From contig CAIVLE010000088.1 in assembly GCA_903906635.1 (NCBI GenBank), positions 24,017-88,016 of the forward strand: a stretch of DNA of 64,000 bases, written 5' to 3'. The notes beneath the pieces were generated by a model, which saw only the letters and a list, made by a program, of their open reading frames with translations, ran no database searches and was not told the DNA's origin. Below are positions 42,947 to 53,017 of this stretch, one piece after another; position 1 is the first letter of the stretch, and each line of letters starts with the position of its first letter. Origin of the DNA: an uncultured Burkholderiales bacterium (GTDB lineage Bacteria > Pseudomonadota > Gammaproteobacteria > Burkholderiales > Burkholderiaceae_C). The position numbers and the translations under genes were made by a program.

Positions 42947-44311
42947 ATGAACTATTTCAAAGTCGCTGTGCTCTTTGGGTTGGCGTGGGGCCTCAATCAT
43001 GGGGCGCCTGGGGTGCTCAATCATTTGCAACATTTGGCCGGTGTTGAATCCGCCATGGCTTTGTCTCTTTGGTGTATCAGTGTTTTTTTGCTGTTCGGAT
43101 GGGCCAGTAGCAAAGCCGCAGAAGGTACGGTGTTGCCAAGTTTCACGCTCCAATTGTTGGTCGGCATTGTTTTGCACGATGCGCTTGCTCCCCTGTCCAC
43201 GCAGCTGACGCTGTCTGTCGTGGTGTGTACGGCGATGGCCGCGATCATTCTCAAATCTGGGGGTGATGAGATTGAACGCCGGGTCTTTTTGAAAATTGCT
43301 TTTCCCACGCTGATGCTGGCCATACCGGGCTATCTGGTGACTTTTTTTGTGATGTTTGGGTTGCTGAGCGCACTGGGCTTAGATGGTCGAACCGCTGCGT
43401 TGTTGTCGGCCATTGTGGGGTCTACCGATCCGGCTGCCTTGATTCCAACGCTCAAACTCTTGGTGTTTAAAAAGCACCACCAGCAGCTGACGCATTTGGC
43501 GGTTGCTGAAAGTGCTTTGAACGACGCCGTGGGGGCCATTTTCACTGGGGCGGTTTGCTTATTGGTTTATTCTGGCGCTGAGCCCACTGGGATGGCGCAG
43601 CTGAGTTCTGACTTGTTCAGTGGCGACAATTTGAACCACCTGGGCCAGCAATTGATCTTTGGCGTGCTCGCCGGGGCGGCCGGTTGGTTGGGCATGTTTG
43701 TTTTTGAACGCTACAAGTCTGACCCCGTGCGTCACGGTGAAAACGACAAACCCTATGACTTTGCCATTGTGTTGGCTGTTCCCTTGGGCTCCTTTGCCTT
43801 GGCACAAGCCATCGATGGCAATGGTTTTTTAGCAGCCTTCGTGGCGGGTTTGTTGGCCAATTTCAACCACGGCTCTCACCACTTTCATGGATTGCTGCGC
43901 AGCATGGAAGTGAAGATTGAAAGTGTGGCCAAGCCCACTGTCTTCATGATGATGGGACCCTTTGTTGCGATCGATGCTTTGCTTGATACCGCATGGCTTG
44001 GATTGTGTGTGTCATTGCTGTTGATGTTCGTGGCACGCCCAATGGCTGTTTGGTTGTCTTTATGGCCCACACACATCACGTGGCGAGAAAAACTTTTTGT
44101 CTGTGCTGTACGCGAGACGGGCGTTATTCCGGTGGTTTTGGCTGTCATCACGCTGGCGCAGCTTCCCGACTTGTCACTTTTATTACCCCTGACAGCTTGG
44201 GTTGTAGTTTGGACTTTGACTTTGTTGCCCGCGATCACCCCATGGTGGGCTCAAAAACTCAATTTGCTTGGCGACGACCTTCCACTAGTTCATTCACTGA
44301 GAAAGACCTGA
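42947..44311 (+). CDS. Cation:proton antiporter (Na+/H+ exchanger, CPA1-like)
   Basis: Polytopic; AIVGSTDPAALIPTLK...LAVAESALNDAVGAIFTGAV. Confidence 0.88.
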   Translation: MNYFKVAVLFGLAWGLNHGAPGVLNHLQHLAGVESAMALSLWCISVFLLFGWASSKAAEGTVLPSFTLQLLVGIVLHDALAPLSTQLTLSVVVCTAMAAIILKSGGDEIERRVFLKIAFPTLMLAIPGYLVTFFVMFGLLSALGLDGRTAALLSAIVGSTDPAALIPTLKLLVFKKHHQQLTHLAVAESALNDAVGAIFTGAVCLLVYSGAEPTGMAQLSSDLFSGDNLNHLGQQLIFGVLAGAAGWLGMFVFERYKSDPVRHGENDKPYDFAIVLAVPLGSFALAQAIDGNGFLAAFVAGLLANFNHGSHHFHGLLRSMEVKIESVAKPTVFMMMGPFVAIDALLDTAWLGLCVSLLLMFVARPMAVWLSLWPTHITWREKLFVCAVRETGVIPVVLAVITLAQLPDLSLLLPLTAWVVVWTLTLLPAITPWWAQKLNLLGDDLPLVHSLRKT

Positions 44312-44312
44312 T

Positions 44313-45284
44313 ATGAAACCCAAAATCATTGTTGCGCGCCCCGTTTTTGACAGCGTCATCCAGCGCTTAGAGGCGCATTTTGATGTCACCCACAACCAAT
44401 CCGATCATCCCTGGACCAAGGCCACTTGGACCGCTGCGCTGGCTCAACATGCAGGTGCTTTCACCACTGGAACAGATCCAGTGGATGCCGAGGTCTTATC
44501 GGCCTGCCAGAGCCTCAAGATGTGCGCCAACATGGCGGTAGGGTTCAATAACTTTGACGTGCCCGCCATGACTGCTCGGGGTGTTTTGGCGTCCAACACA
44601 CCCGATGTGCTGACAGAGACAACGGCAGACTTCGGCTTTGCCTTGCTGATGGCCACTGCGCGACGCATGACCGAGAGCGAACACTATCTGCGCCGTGGCG
44701 AATGGAAGCAATGGCGTTACGACATGTTTGCGGGCGCCGAAGTGCACGGCAGCACGATGGGTATTTTGGGCATGGGCCGCATTGGTCAGGCCATTGCGCG
44801 CAGAGGAGCACACGGCTTTGGGATGAAAGTCATCTATCACAACCGCTCACGCTTGTCGCCCGAGTTGGAAGCCCAATGCAAGGCCAGTTATGTCAGCAAA
44901 GAAGAGCTGCTTCGAAGTGCCGACCATGTGATGTTGGTCGTGCCTTATTCGGCCGCCTCTCATCACACCATCGGCGCGCCAGAGCTGGCTCAAATGAAGC
45001 CGACCGCGACCTTGGTGAACATTGCGCGCGGAGGCATCGTGGACGATGCGGCCCTGGCAGCGGCTTTGCGCGCGGGTCAAATCGCGGCTGCGGGGTTGGA
45101 TGTGTTCGAGGGAGAACCCACGGTACACCCCGACTTGTTGACTGTGCCCAATGTGGTGCTGACACCGCACATTGCCAGTTCCTCGATTCAAACCCGCTTG
45201 GCGATGGCCAATTTGGCTGCCGACAACTTGATTTCGTTTTTTACCAAAGGCAAAGCTTTGACGCCTTTGAACACGCTGCCATGA
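44313..45284 (+). CDS. D-2-hydroxyacid dehydrogenase (glyoxylate/hydroxypyruvate reductase-like)
   Basis: GSTMGILGMGRIGQAIARRG; VNIARGGIVDDAALAAAL; DVFEGEP. Confidence 0.92.
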   Translation: MKPKIIVARPVFDSVIQRLEAHFDVTHNQSDHPWTKATWTAALAQHAGAFTTGTDPVDAEVLSACQSLKMCANMAVGFNNFDVPAMTARGVLASNTPDVLTETTADFGFALLMATARRMTESEHYLRRGEWKQWRYDMFAGAEVHGSTMGILGMGRIGQAIARRGAHGFGMKVIYHNRSRLSPELEAQCKASYVSKEELLRSADHVMLVVPYSAASHHTIGAPELAQMKPTATLVNIARGGIVDDAALAAALRAGQIAAAGLDVFEGEPTVHPDLLTVPNVVLTPHIASSSIQTRLAMANLAADNLISFFTKGKALTPLNTLP

Positions 45285-46534
45285 GTTTGGATCTTGGTGT
45301 ATTGCTGGCGTTCGGGCTGTTCAACACCGTTTTGCTGCTGGTGTTGCTGCGGCGTTCCGGACTGAAGGACAACCCCGAAGCACAAGCGGCGTGGGTGCTG
45401 AGTTTTCAGAGCCTGCAAGACAAGCTCGAACGCATGGAGCGCGAACTGCGTCATGACATTGGCGAAGCCTCCAGAGGCGGGCGTCAAGAGATGTCGCAAA
45501 GCTTGGGTACTTTTCAGCAAAGCCAAATCCAGCAATTGACCTTGATGCAAACGTCCATCAGCGACACCTTGAACCAGCAGTTGCAGCAATTGCAGCGCAG
45601 TAATGCGGAAAAGCTCGATGAAATGCGCCGCACGGTGGACGAAAAACTTCAAACCACACTTGAAAAACGCTTGTCAGAGAGCTTCAAGCAGGTGGCCGAG
45701 CGACTCGAGCAGGTACACAACGGCTTAGGCCAAATGCAAAAACTGGCCGATGGTGTGGGCAGTTTGCAGCGGGTGCTGACCAATGTCAAAACGCGTGGCA
45801 TGTTCGGCGAGGTGCAACTCGAAGCTTTGCTGGAGCAAGTGCTCACCGTGGAGCAATATGCCAAGCAAGTAGAAACCAAGCCGCGCAGCAATCAACGGGT
45901 AGATTTCGCAATTCGTTTTCCGGGCCGAGGCGGAATCGACGGTGACCCTGTTTGGTTGCCTATCGACGCCAAATTTCCCCGCGACGATTACGAGCGTTTG
46001 TTGGATGCCCATGATCGCGCCGATGCCCTGGCCGCTGAATTGGCAGCCAAGGCCTTGGAGGCTCGTATTCGCACAGAAGCCAAGAGCATTGCTGAGAGCT
46101 ACCTGGCCCCACCGCACACCACAGATTTTGCAATCTTGTTTTTACCGGTAGAGGGTTTGTATGCCGAGGTGCTGCGTCGACCGGGCTTGATGGACAGCTT
46201 GCAACGTGATTACAGAGTCACTTTGGCTGGCCCCACCACGCTGTTGGCCATGCTCAACAGCTTGCACATGGGCTTTAGGACACTGGCCTTGGAGCAACAA
46301 GCCTCTGAGGTTTGGAAGGTCCTTGGAGCTGTCAAAACCGAGTTTGAGCGCTATGGAGATTGGGTGGAGAAAGTACGAGAACAGGTTCAAAAAGCCGCTG
46401 ACACGCTAGACCGTGCTGACACCCGGAGTCGACAAATGCGCCGCGCGCTCAAGAATGTAGAGGCCTTGCCAGAAGGGCAAGCACAGGCCTTGCTGCCCAA
46501 GTTGGACGAGTCTGAGGACGCGGACGCACTGTGA
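45281..46534 (+). CDS. rmuC: DNA recombination protein RmuC
   Basis: N-terminal TM plus coiled coil; LTNVKTRGMFGEVQLEALLEQVL; PIDAKFPRDDYERL; FLPVEGLYAEVLRRPGL. Confidence 0.94.
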   Translation: MSLDLGVLLAFGLFNTVLLLVLLRRSGLKDNPEAQAAWVLSFQSLQDKLERMERELRHDIGEASRGGRQEMSQSLGTFQQSQIQQLTLMQTSISDTLNQQLQQLQRSNAEKLDEMRRTVDEKLQTTLEKRLSESFKQVAERLEQVHNGLGQMQKLADGVGSLQRVLTNVKTRGMFGEVQLEALLEQVLTVEQYAKQVETKPRSNQRVDFAIRFPGRGGIDGDPVWLPIDAKFPRDDYERLLDAHDRADALAAELAAKALEARIRTEAKSIAESYLAPPHTTDFAILFLPVEGLYAEVLRRPGLMDSLQRDYRVTLAGPTTLLAMLNSLHMGFRTLALEQQASEVWKVLGAVKTEFERYGDWVEKVREQVQKAADTLDRADTRSRQMRRALKNVEALPEGQAQALLPKLDESEDADAL

Positions 46535-47682
46535 AGCGTGAACTGGCCAAGTTGATTGCAGGTCAAGTTTGCCTGCACGCCTGCATGACCGGCATGCGCA
46601 TGGCGGCCCCCTTGATGGCCTTGCGAAGCGGGCAAAGTGAGGCTGCGGTGGGCGTCTTGTTGGCGTTGTTTGCTTTGACTCAGGTTTTTTTGGCCCTACC
46701 AGCAGGACGCTATGCCGACCGGCATGGGTTAAAACGCCCCGTGATGTGGAGCGTCTTGACATCTTTTGTGGGGGCTGGCATAGCAGCGCTTTGGCCGATC
46801 TTTCCTGTGCTGTGCGTCAGTGCTTTGATGACGGGTGGGGCGACGGGAGCTGCAGTCATTGCGTTACAGCGCCACGTGGGTCGTGCGGCTGAAGATCTGA
46901 CACAACTCAAACAAGCCTTCAGTTGGTTGGCGATTGGGCCCGCCATTTCCAACTTCATTGGCCCTTTCACGGCTGGTTTGTTGATTGACCATGCCGGGTT
47001 CCAATGGGCCTATGGCGCCATGGCGGTGATGCCTGTCTTGGCTTGGTGTTGGGTGCGTAAAACACGCGAACTGCCTAGCTATGTCAAGCCAGAGGGGCAC
47101 GAAAAAAATAGCGCCTGGGATTTGTTAAACGCGCCGATGTTTCGTCGGCTGATGTTGGTGAATTGGTTTTTATCTGCCTGTTGGGATGTGCACACGTTTG
47201 TGGTGCCCATCATGGGGCATGAGCGAGGGCTGAGTGCTTCTGCGATTGGTTCGATTTTGGGCGCCTTTGCCATTGCTGCGGCCTTGATTCGCATTGGCTT
47301 GCCTTTTTTGGTGGCTCACTTGAAAGAGTGGCAGGTGCTGACCGGCGCGATGTTGATCACCTCGGTGTTTTTAGCGCTTTATCCGTTCATGAACACCGCT
47401 TTGAGCATGGGGTGTTGCTCCGTGCTGCTGGGATTCTCATTGGGCTCGGTGCAGCCCATGGTGATGAGTACTTTGCATCAAATCACTCCCGAGTCGCGAC
47501 ACGGCGAAGCGATTGGTTTGCGCTTGATGGGCATCAATGCATCGAGTGTGTTGATGCCGATCGTGTTTGGTGCCGCAGGTGCGGTGATCGGTATCGGAGG
47601 GGTTTTTTGGTCTGTATCCGCCCTGGTGGGGCTGGGTTCGCGAAGCGCTTATTTACTCAGAATTGGTAAAAAGAACGGATGA
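46531..47682 (+). CDS. MFS transporter
   Basis: Polytopic; ALPAGRYADRHGLKRPVMWSVLTSFVGAGIAALWP; ATGA overlap with rmuC. Confidence 0.9.
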   Translation: MKRELAKLIAGQVCLHACMTGMRMAAPLMALRSGQSEAAVGVLLALFALTQVFLALPAGRYADRHGLKRPVMWSVLTSFVGAGIAALWPIFPVLCVSALMTGGATGAAVIALQRHVGRAAEDLTQLKQAFSWLAIGPAISNFIGPFTAGLLIDHAGFQWAYGAMAVMPVLAWCWVRKTRELPSYVKPEGHEKNSAWDLLNAPMFRRLMLVNWFLSACWDVHTFVVPIMGHERGLSASAIGSILGAFAIAAALIRIGLPFLVAHLKEWQVLTGAMLITSVFLALYPFMNTALSMGCCSVLLGFSLGSVQPMVMSTLHQITPESRHGEAIGLRLMGINASSVLMPIVFGAAGAVIGIGGVFWSVSALVGLGSRSAYLLRIGKKNG

Positions 47683-48520
47683 CTTGCCATGCTTCATTCA
47701 CGCTGTCGACGTATTGAAAAAGTTCCAAATCCTCAACAGAGATCGCACCTTCTTCGACCAAAACTTGGGGGTTGAACAAGCGCTTCCAGTAATCGGTACC
47801 AAATAGAACGACCGGCACAGGTTTGGCTTTCTTACACTGAATCAAAGTCAGCGTTTCAAACAACTCATCCATGGTGCCAAATCCACCCGGAAATGCCACC
47901 AGGGCTTTGGCTCGCATCATGAAATGCATTTTTCGCAGCGCAAAGTAGTGAAATTTGAAACTCAATCCTGGCGTGATGTAGGGGTTGGGTGATTGTTCAT
48001 GGGGAAGGGCGATGTTGAGACCCACGCTGAGCCCCCCCGCCTCATGGGCTCCGCGGTTGGCAGCTTCCATGATGCCGGGGCCGCCTCCCGTGCAAATGAA
48101 CATTTTTTGTGATTGAGGTTGCGCCAAGGTGTACTGCGTGATGACTTTTCCAAGCTCACGCGCTTGCTCGTAAAAGTGCGCGTTACGCACCAAAGTGTGC
48201 GCACGCGACAACGCATCCGGTGAACCCTCAGCTTGAGCCAAAGTCAGTTGTTGTGCTGCAGCCTCCGCACTGCGAAAACGGGCACTGCCAAACACCACCA
48301 CGGTATGTTCTATGCCGAGCGCCTGCTGCGCCAGGTCTGGCTTGAGCATTTCAAGTTGGAAGCGAATACCGCGCGTTTCGCGGCGCAGCAAAAATTCAGG
48401 ATCTGCAAAGGCCAGTCGGTTGGATTCGGGAACCAAGGGATCGGTTCCTTCATGCTGGGCTTTGAGAACTTCCCAAGCTTCAGCCAAGCGTCTGTCGTGA
48501 GGGTCAAGCATTCCATCCAT
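47657..48520 (-). CDS. LOG/TIGR00730-type Rossmann-fold protein (nucleotide 5'-monophosphate phosphoribohydrolase family)
   Basis: VVFGSARF; CTGGGPGIMEAANRGAHEAGG; AFPGGFGTMDELFETLTLIQ. Confidence 0.92.
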   Translation of the reverse strand: MDGMLDPHDRRLAEAWEVLKAQHEGTDPLVPESNRLAFADPEFLLRRETRGIRFQLEMLKPDLAQQALGIEHTVVVFGSARFRSAEAAAQQLTLAQAEGSPDALSRAHTLVRNAHFYEQARELGKVITQYTLAQPQSQKMFICTGGGPGIMEAANRGAHEAGGLSVGLNIALPHEQSPNPYITPGLSFKFHYFALRKMHFMMRAKALVAFPGGFGTMDELFETLTLIQCKKAKPVPVVLFGTDYWKRLFNPQVLVEEGAISVEDLELFQYVDSVNEAWQVIRSFYQF

Positions 48521-48550
48521 ATTGAGATGTTACTGTCGTTCAGATGTGAG

Positions 48551-48578
48551 AAAGGCTCCCAGGGGAGCCTTTATTTTT
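48551..48578. terminator. Intrinsic terminator-like hairpin between efp and the LOG-family gene
   Basis: AAAGGCTCC-CAGG-GGAGCCTTT, 9-bp arms; T-rich flank stronger on plus strand. Confidence 0.6.
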
Positions 48579-48593
48579 CAAGGTGTTGGGGAT

Positions 48594-49148
48594 TTAGACA
48601 CGCTTGCGGTATTCGCCAGTGCGCGTGTCAATCTCCACTTTATCGCCTTGAGCCACGAAGATTGGCACGCCAATTTCAAAGCCTGTAGCGATCTTGGCTG
48701 GTTTGAGTACTTTGCCGGATGTGTCACCTTTAACAGCAGGCTCGGTCCAGGTGATCTCGCGGACCACGTTGGTTGGCAGTTCAACTGAGATGGCCTTTTC
48801 GTCATAGAACACCACTTCCAAAGACATACCGTCTTCGAGGTAGTTCAGTGCGTCACCCATGTTGCTGGCTTCAACTTCGTATTGGTTGAACTCAGTGTCC
48901 ATGCAAACATACATTGGGTCTGCAAAGTACGAATAGGTGCATTCTTTTTTGTCCAAGATGACTTGATCCATCTTGTCGTCGGCGCGAAACACCACTTCGG
49001 TGCCGAAGTTGGCGATCAAGCTTTTGAGTTTCATGCGCACGGTGGAGGAGCCGCGCCCGCCACGTTGGTACTCGGTACGAAGGACAACCATGGGGTCTTT
49101 GCCGTGCATGATGACGTTGCCAGCGCGGATTTCTTGAGCGGTTTTCAT
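48594..49148 (-). CDS. efp: Elongation factor P, Arg32 type
   Basis: [45 protein letters not shown]...; Arg at residue 32; C-terminal [14 protein letters not shown]. Confidence 0.95.
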   Translation of the reverse strand: MKTAQEIRAGNVIMHGKDPMVVLRTEYQRGGRGSSTVRMKLKSLIANFGTEVVFRADDKMDQVILDKKECTYSYFADPMYVCMDTEFNQYEVEASNMGDALNYLEDGMSLEVVFYDEKAISVELPTNVVREITWTEPAVKGDTSGKVLKPAKIATGFEIGVPIFVAQGDKVEIDTRTGEYRKRV

Positions 49149-49235
49149 AAGGTGTAGGGGTAGTTGAGTGAAATAGGGCCCCAAAGCAACTCAAGCTGAG
49201 CAGGGCTAACCAAACCCGGTATTTTAGCCGTTTTC

Positions 49236-50327
49236 TCAGCGCACACGCCGTTGCATCACCCAGTTGACCAACTGGGTGCACAAATCTGCTTGAGCCGTCA
49301 ATTCATTGCGGCAGGTTTGGCCCCATGCTGGCCAATCCGTGGGTTCTGTGTCAGGCCAATCCAACATGGAAGTTGGGGAGATGCCATTCCAGACCTCATG
49401 CACGCGACGCAGGCTTTGGGGCATGTGGGTGGTGTTCATGAAAGCTTGCAGTTTGTCGTGGTGTGCCAAATCATCCTGTGGGTAGATGTGCCAGACCAAG
49501 GGTTTGCCTGCCCACAGGGCGCGAATCAAAGAGTCTTCACCCCGCACAAAGTTCAGATCACACGCCCACAGCAAATGGTCGAACTCGGTTTGGCTCAAGT
49601 AGGTCAATTGGGTGATGTGCAGACGATCGGCGCCAAATAAGGGCCATCCCAGTGCCTGGCAAGCCTGAGTTGTCGCCGATTGAGCTCGGCCCGCTGTGAC
49701 GCACAAGCGCGTGGTTTGGTTGCCGCGACTGAGCGTGAGCATCAACTCTGCCAAGCCTTGGGGTTCGTAACAAAACAAAGAGATCCAGCGCTCCTGGTCA
49801 TGGCTTACATTTTGGCCAATCAGTGCTGATCGCCAGGCGGCAGCATCGAATTGAAGCAGCCGCGCTGCCAAGTTGGATTCACGTAGCAATCCACCCGTGC
49901 CGGGTGTGAACCCAGGGTAAAAAAACCATTTTGTACAACCTCTGGCCGGGCCCTGCATCACAGGAGAGGGCAAGCCATGCGAGCGTGTGACGTAGTTTTC
50001 TGCGCTGAGGTATTCAAGGTTGATCCACACAGTGTGGGGTTGTTGCGCAATGGCGCGCTCGACCGCCTCGGGCAAGAAACAACCAAAGGCTTCGATGACC
50101 ACATGCCCCACCTCGGTGATATGTGATGCCGATTGCCAAGTGCGAACTTCCACACCTGTGCTGCCTGAAGGCGCCATCCAAATCAGGGCTGAACCATCAT
50201 CGACCCACAGGCGTACGCGCTGCCCGCGCGCAGCAAGTTCGGCGCACAAACGCCAGCAAACGCCCAAGTCGCCATGGTTATCGATGACGCGGCAAAAAAT
50301 ATCCCAAGTCCAGTTGGTATGTTCCAC
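49236..50327 (-). CDS. earP: EF-P arginine rhamnosyltransferase EarP
   Basis: [62 protein letters not shown]; probable GTG start at 50327 (track start 50345 is TTG). Confidence 0.93.
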   Translation of the reverse strand: MEHTNWTWDIFCRVIDNHGDLGVCWRLCAELAARGQRVRLWVDDGSALIWMAPSGSTGVEVRTWQSASHITEVGHVVIEAFGCFLPEAVERAIAQQPHTVWINLEYLSAENYVTRSHGLPSPVMQGPARGCTKWFFYPGFTPGTGGLLRESNLAARLLQFDAAAWRSALIGQNVSHDQERWISLFCYEPQGLAELMLTLSRGNQTTRLCVTAGRAQSATTQACQALGWPLFGADRLHITQLTYLSQTEFDHLLWACDLNFVRGEDSLIRALWAGKPLVWHIYPQDDLAHHDKLQAFMNTTHMPQSLRRVHEVWNGISPTSMLDWPDTEPTDWPAWGQTCRNELTAQADLCTQLVNWVMQRRVR

Positions 50328-50352
50328 GTGTGGGATTGTCCACAATACGGGG

Positions 50353-52257
50353 ATGCAAGAAGAACCCGTTTCCCTTCACTCCCCTGAATTGTTGCAACAA
50401 GTGGCCGCTTTGCCTGCCTTGCCAGGTGTGTACCGTTATTTCGATGCACAGGATCAGCTGTTGTATGTGGGTAAGGCCAACAGTTTGAAAAAACGGGTTG
50501 CCAGCTATTTCCAAAAAGACCATGGTGGCTCGCGCATCGGGCACATGGTGAGCAAGATCGTTCGCCTTGAGACGACCGTGGTTCGCTCTGAGGCGGAGGC
50601 TTTGCTGCTTGAAAACAACCTCATCAAGTCCCTCAAACCCAAGTACAACATTTTGTTTCGGGATGACAAAAGTTATCCCTATTTGAAGCTCACCCGGGCT
50701 GTGCCAATCAAGGCGCTTACCAATGAGACACAGCCTAGCTCGGCTCCAAGCGCAGCCCAAGTGCCACGGGTGGTCTATTACCGAGGGGCTGTGGACAAAC
50801 GACATGACTACTTTGGTCCATATCCCAGCGTGTGGGCCGTGCGTGAGGCAATTCAGTTGCTGCAAAAAGTGTTTCGCCTTCGCACCTGTGAAGACACGGT
50901 GTTTAGCAACCGAACGCGACCTTGTTTGCTGTTTCAAATCAAGCGTTGTTCAGGCCCCTGCGTGGGACATATTACTGTTGACGACTACCAACGCGATGTG
51001 GACAGTGCCATGCGTTTGTTGCGCGGTGAGACGCAAGAGGTGATGACTTCGATCGAGCAGCGGATGATGGCGCACGCTCAGAAGCTGGAATTTGAGCAGG
51101 CGGCTGAGTTGCGCAACCAAATGAGTGCCCTCTCCAAAGTGCTGCACAGCCAGGCCATGGACACGGTCGGAGACCAAGACGTGGACATCTTGGCCGTTAA
51201 GGTTCAAGGAGGCAAGGCCTGCGTGAATTTGGCGATGGTGCGCGGGGGCAGACATTTGGGGGATCGACCTTACTTCCCTGGTCACGTCGAAGATGCTGAG
51301 CCCGTTGAGGTTTTGGAAGCGTTTTTGAGTCAGCACTACCTAGATGTGCCCGTACCACCTGCGCTGATCACCAGTCACCAAGTGGACCCCGAGTTGATTC
51401 ATGCGCTGATTGAACAAACAGGCGTGAAGATATCTGCGGTGCACAACCCGCGCGAGCAGCGTCGTGTGTGGTTGGAAATGGCCCAGCAAAACGCCGACAT
51501 TCAACTCGCGCGTTTGTTGGCGGAAGAGGGGTCCCAACAAGCGCGAACGCGTGCCTTGGTGGACGCACTGGATTTAGCTCCCGAAGACTTAGAGAGTTTT
51601 CGCATGGAGTGTTTTGATATTTCGCACACGGCGGGTGAGTCGACTCAAGCCTCTTGCGTGGTGTTTCATCACCACAAGATGCAAGGCAGTGAGTACCGCC
51701 GCTACAACATCGATGGCATCACGCCAGGCGACGATTACGCCGCAATGCGTCAAGTGCTGACTCGACGCTACAGCAAATTGGCCGAGGCCGTGCGTGCAGG
51801 TGAAGGTAAGTTACCAGATTTAGTGCTGATCGACGGCGGCAAAGGTCAGGTATCAATGGCACGCGAGGTCTTTGAGTCATTGGGGTTGGACTTGTCTCGC
51901 ATTGTGGGTGTTGAAAAGGGGGAGGGTCGCAAGGTAGGCTTGGAAGAATTGGTGTTTGCCGATGGCCGTGAAAAGGTGTATTTAGGTCGGGACTCTGCCG
52001 CCTTGATGTTGGTGGCCCAGGTGCGCGATGAAGCTCATCGATTTGCCATTACAGGCATGCGTGCCGCGCGCGCCAAAGTCCGCGTAGGCGGCAGCAAACT
52101 TGAAGAGATCGCGGGAATTGGTCCTAAGAAACGGGCGAAGTTGTTGCAACGATTTGGTGGCGCTCGCGGCGTGGCCGACGCCAGTGTGCAGGACTTGATG
52201 TCAGTTGACGGGATTTCTGCAGATCTTGCGCAAACGATTTATCAGGCTTTGCGATGA
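50353..52257 (+). CDS. uvrC: Excinuclease ABC subunit UvrC
   Basis: [55 protein letters not shown]-terminal HhH. Confidence 0.96.
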   Translation: MQEEPVSLHSPELLQQVAALPALPGVYRYFDAQDQLLYVGKANSLKKRVASYFQKDHGGSRIGHMVSKIVRLETTVVRSEAEALLLENNLIKSLKPKYNILFRDDKSYPYLKLTRAVPIKALTNETQPSSAPSAAQVPRVVYYRGAVDKRHDYFGPYPSVWAVREAIQLLQKVFRLRTCEDTVFSNRTRPCLLFQIKRCSGPCVGHITVDDYQRDVDSAMRLLRGETQEVMTSIEQRMMAHAQKLEFEQAAELRNQMSALSKVLHSQAMDTVGDQDVDILAVKVQGGKACVNLAMVRGGRHLGDRPYFPGHVEDAEPVEVLEAFLSQHYLDVPVPPALITSHQVDPELIHALIEQTGVKISAVHNPREQRRVWLEMAQQNADIQLARLLAEEGSQQARTRALVDALDLAPEDLESFRMECFDISHTAGESTQASCVVFHHHKMQGSEYRRYNIDGITPGDDYAAMRQVLTRRYSKLAEAVRAGEGKLPDLVLIDGGKGQVSMAREVFESLGLDLSRIVGVEKGEGRKVGLEELVFADGREKVYLGRDSAALMLVAQVRDEAHRFAITGMRAARAKVRVGGSKLEEIAGIGPKKRAKLLQRFGGARGVADASVQDLMSVDGISADLAQTIYQALR

Positions 52258-52299
52258 AAGTTTTTCAGTCCGATGGCATGCGCCCATCGAGGCGTCGGT

Positions 52300-53016
52300 T
52301 CAGGTGTGGAGCACTTCAAGCAAGCGATCTAAGCCGCCAGCATTGATCGCCACCATGGCCTGCTCGCGAACTTTGGGCTTGGCTTGGTAGGCTACTGATA
52401 AACCTGCTGCGCCCATCATCAACAAGTCGTTGGCACCATCACCCATGGCGATGGCTTGCTGAGGAGGGATGCCAAGCTCGGTGCAGGTTTGGAGCAACAT
52501 CTTTCGCTTCTCTGCCCCGTCGCAAATGTCCCCCCAGGTTTGATCAACCAACTTGCCAGTGAGGTGACCGTCTTCGATCTCAAGCACATTACTGCGAGCG
52601 AAGTCGATGTTGAGAAGACCGCACACTCTATCTGCAAAAAAGGTAAAGCCGCCACTGACTAGCAATACGCTCATGCCATGGGCCTTGCAGGTATCGATCA
52701 AATTTTTTGCGCCAGGGTTCAAGCGCAAGCGGTGTTCAAACACTTCGTTCAACGCAGTCTCAGGTACTCCCTTGAGCAATTGAACCCGGCGACGCAAGCT
52801 GTCTTTGAAGTCTGTGATTTCGCCACGCATGGCGGCTTCGGTGATGGCGGAAACCTCAGCTTTTCGACCCGCGGCATCTGCCACTTCATCGATACATTCA
52901 ATGTTGATCAAAGTGGAGTCCATGTCAAAGGCGATGAGCTTGAAAGCATCTAACCGCAGCGGTGGGGTGAAACCTTGGACCATCAAGTCAGGAGAGAATT
53001 CGTAGGGCATGTGCAT
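52300..53016 (-). CDS. serB: Phosphoserine phosphatase SerB
   Basis: AFDMDSTLINIECIDEVADAAGRKAEVSAITEAAMRGEITDF; MGDGANDLLMMGAAGLSVAYQAKP. Confidence 0.95.
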   Translation of the reverse strand: MHMPYEFSPDLMVQGFTPPLRLDAFKLIAFDMDSTLINIECIDEVADAAGRKAEVSAITEAAMRGEITDFKDSLRRRVQLLKGVPETALNEVFEHRLRLNPGAKNLIDTCKAHGMSVLLVSGGFTFFADRVCGLLNIDFARSNVLEIEDGHLTGKLVDQTWGDICDGAEKRKMLLQTCTELGIPPQQAIAMGDGANDLLMMGAAGLSVAYQAKPKVREQAMVAINAGGLDRLLEVLHT

Positions 53017-53017
53017 G

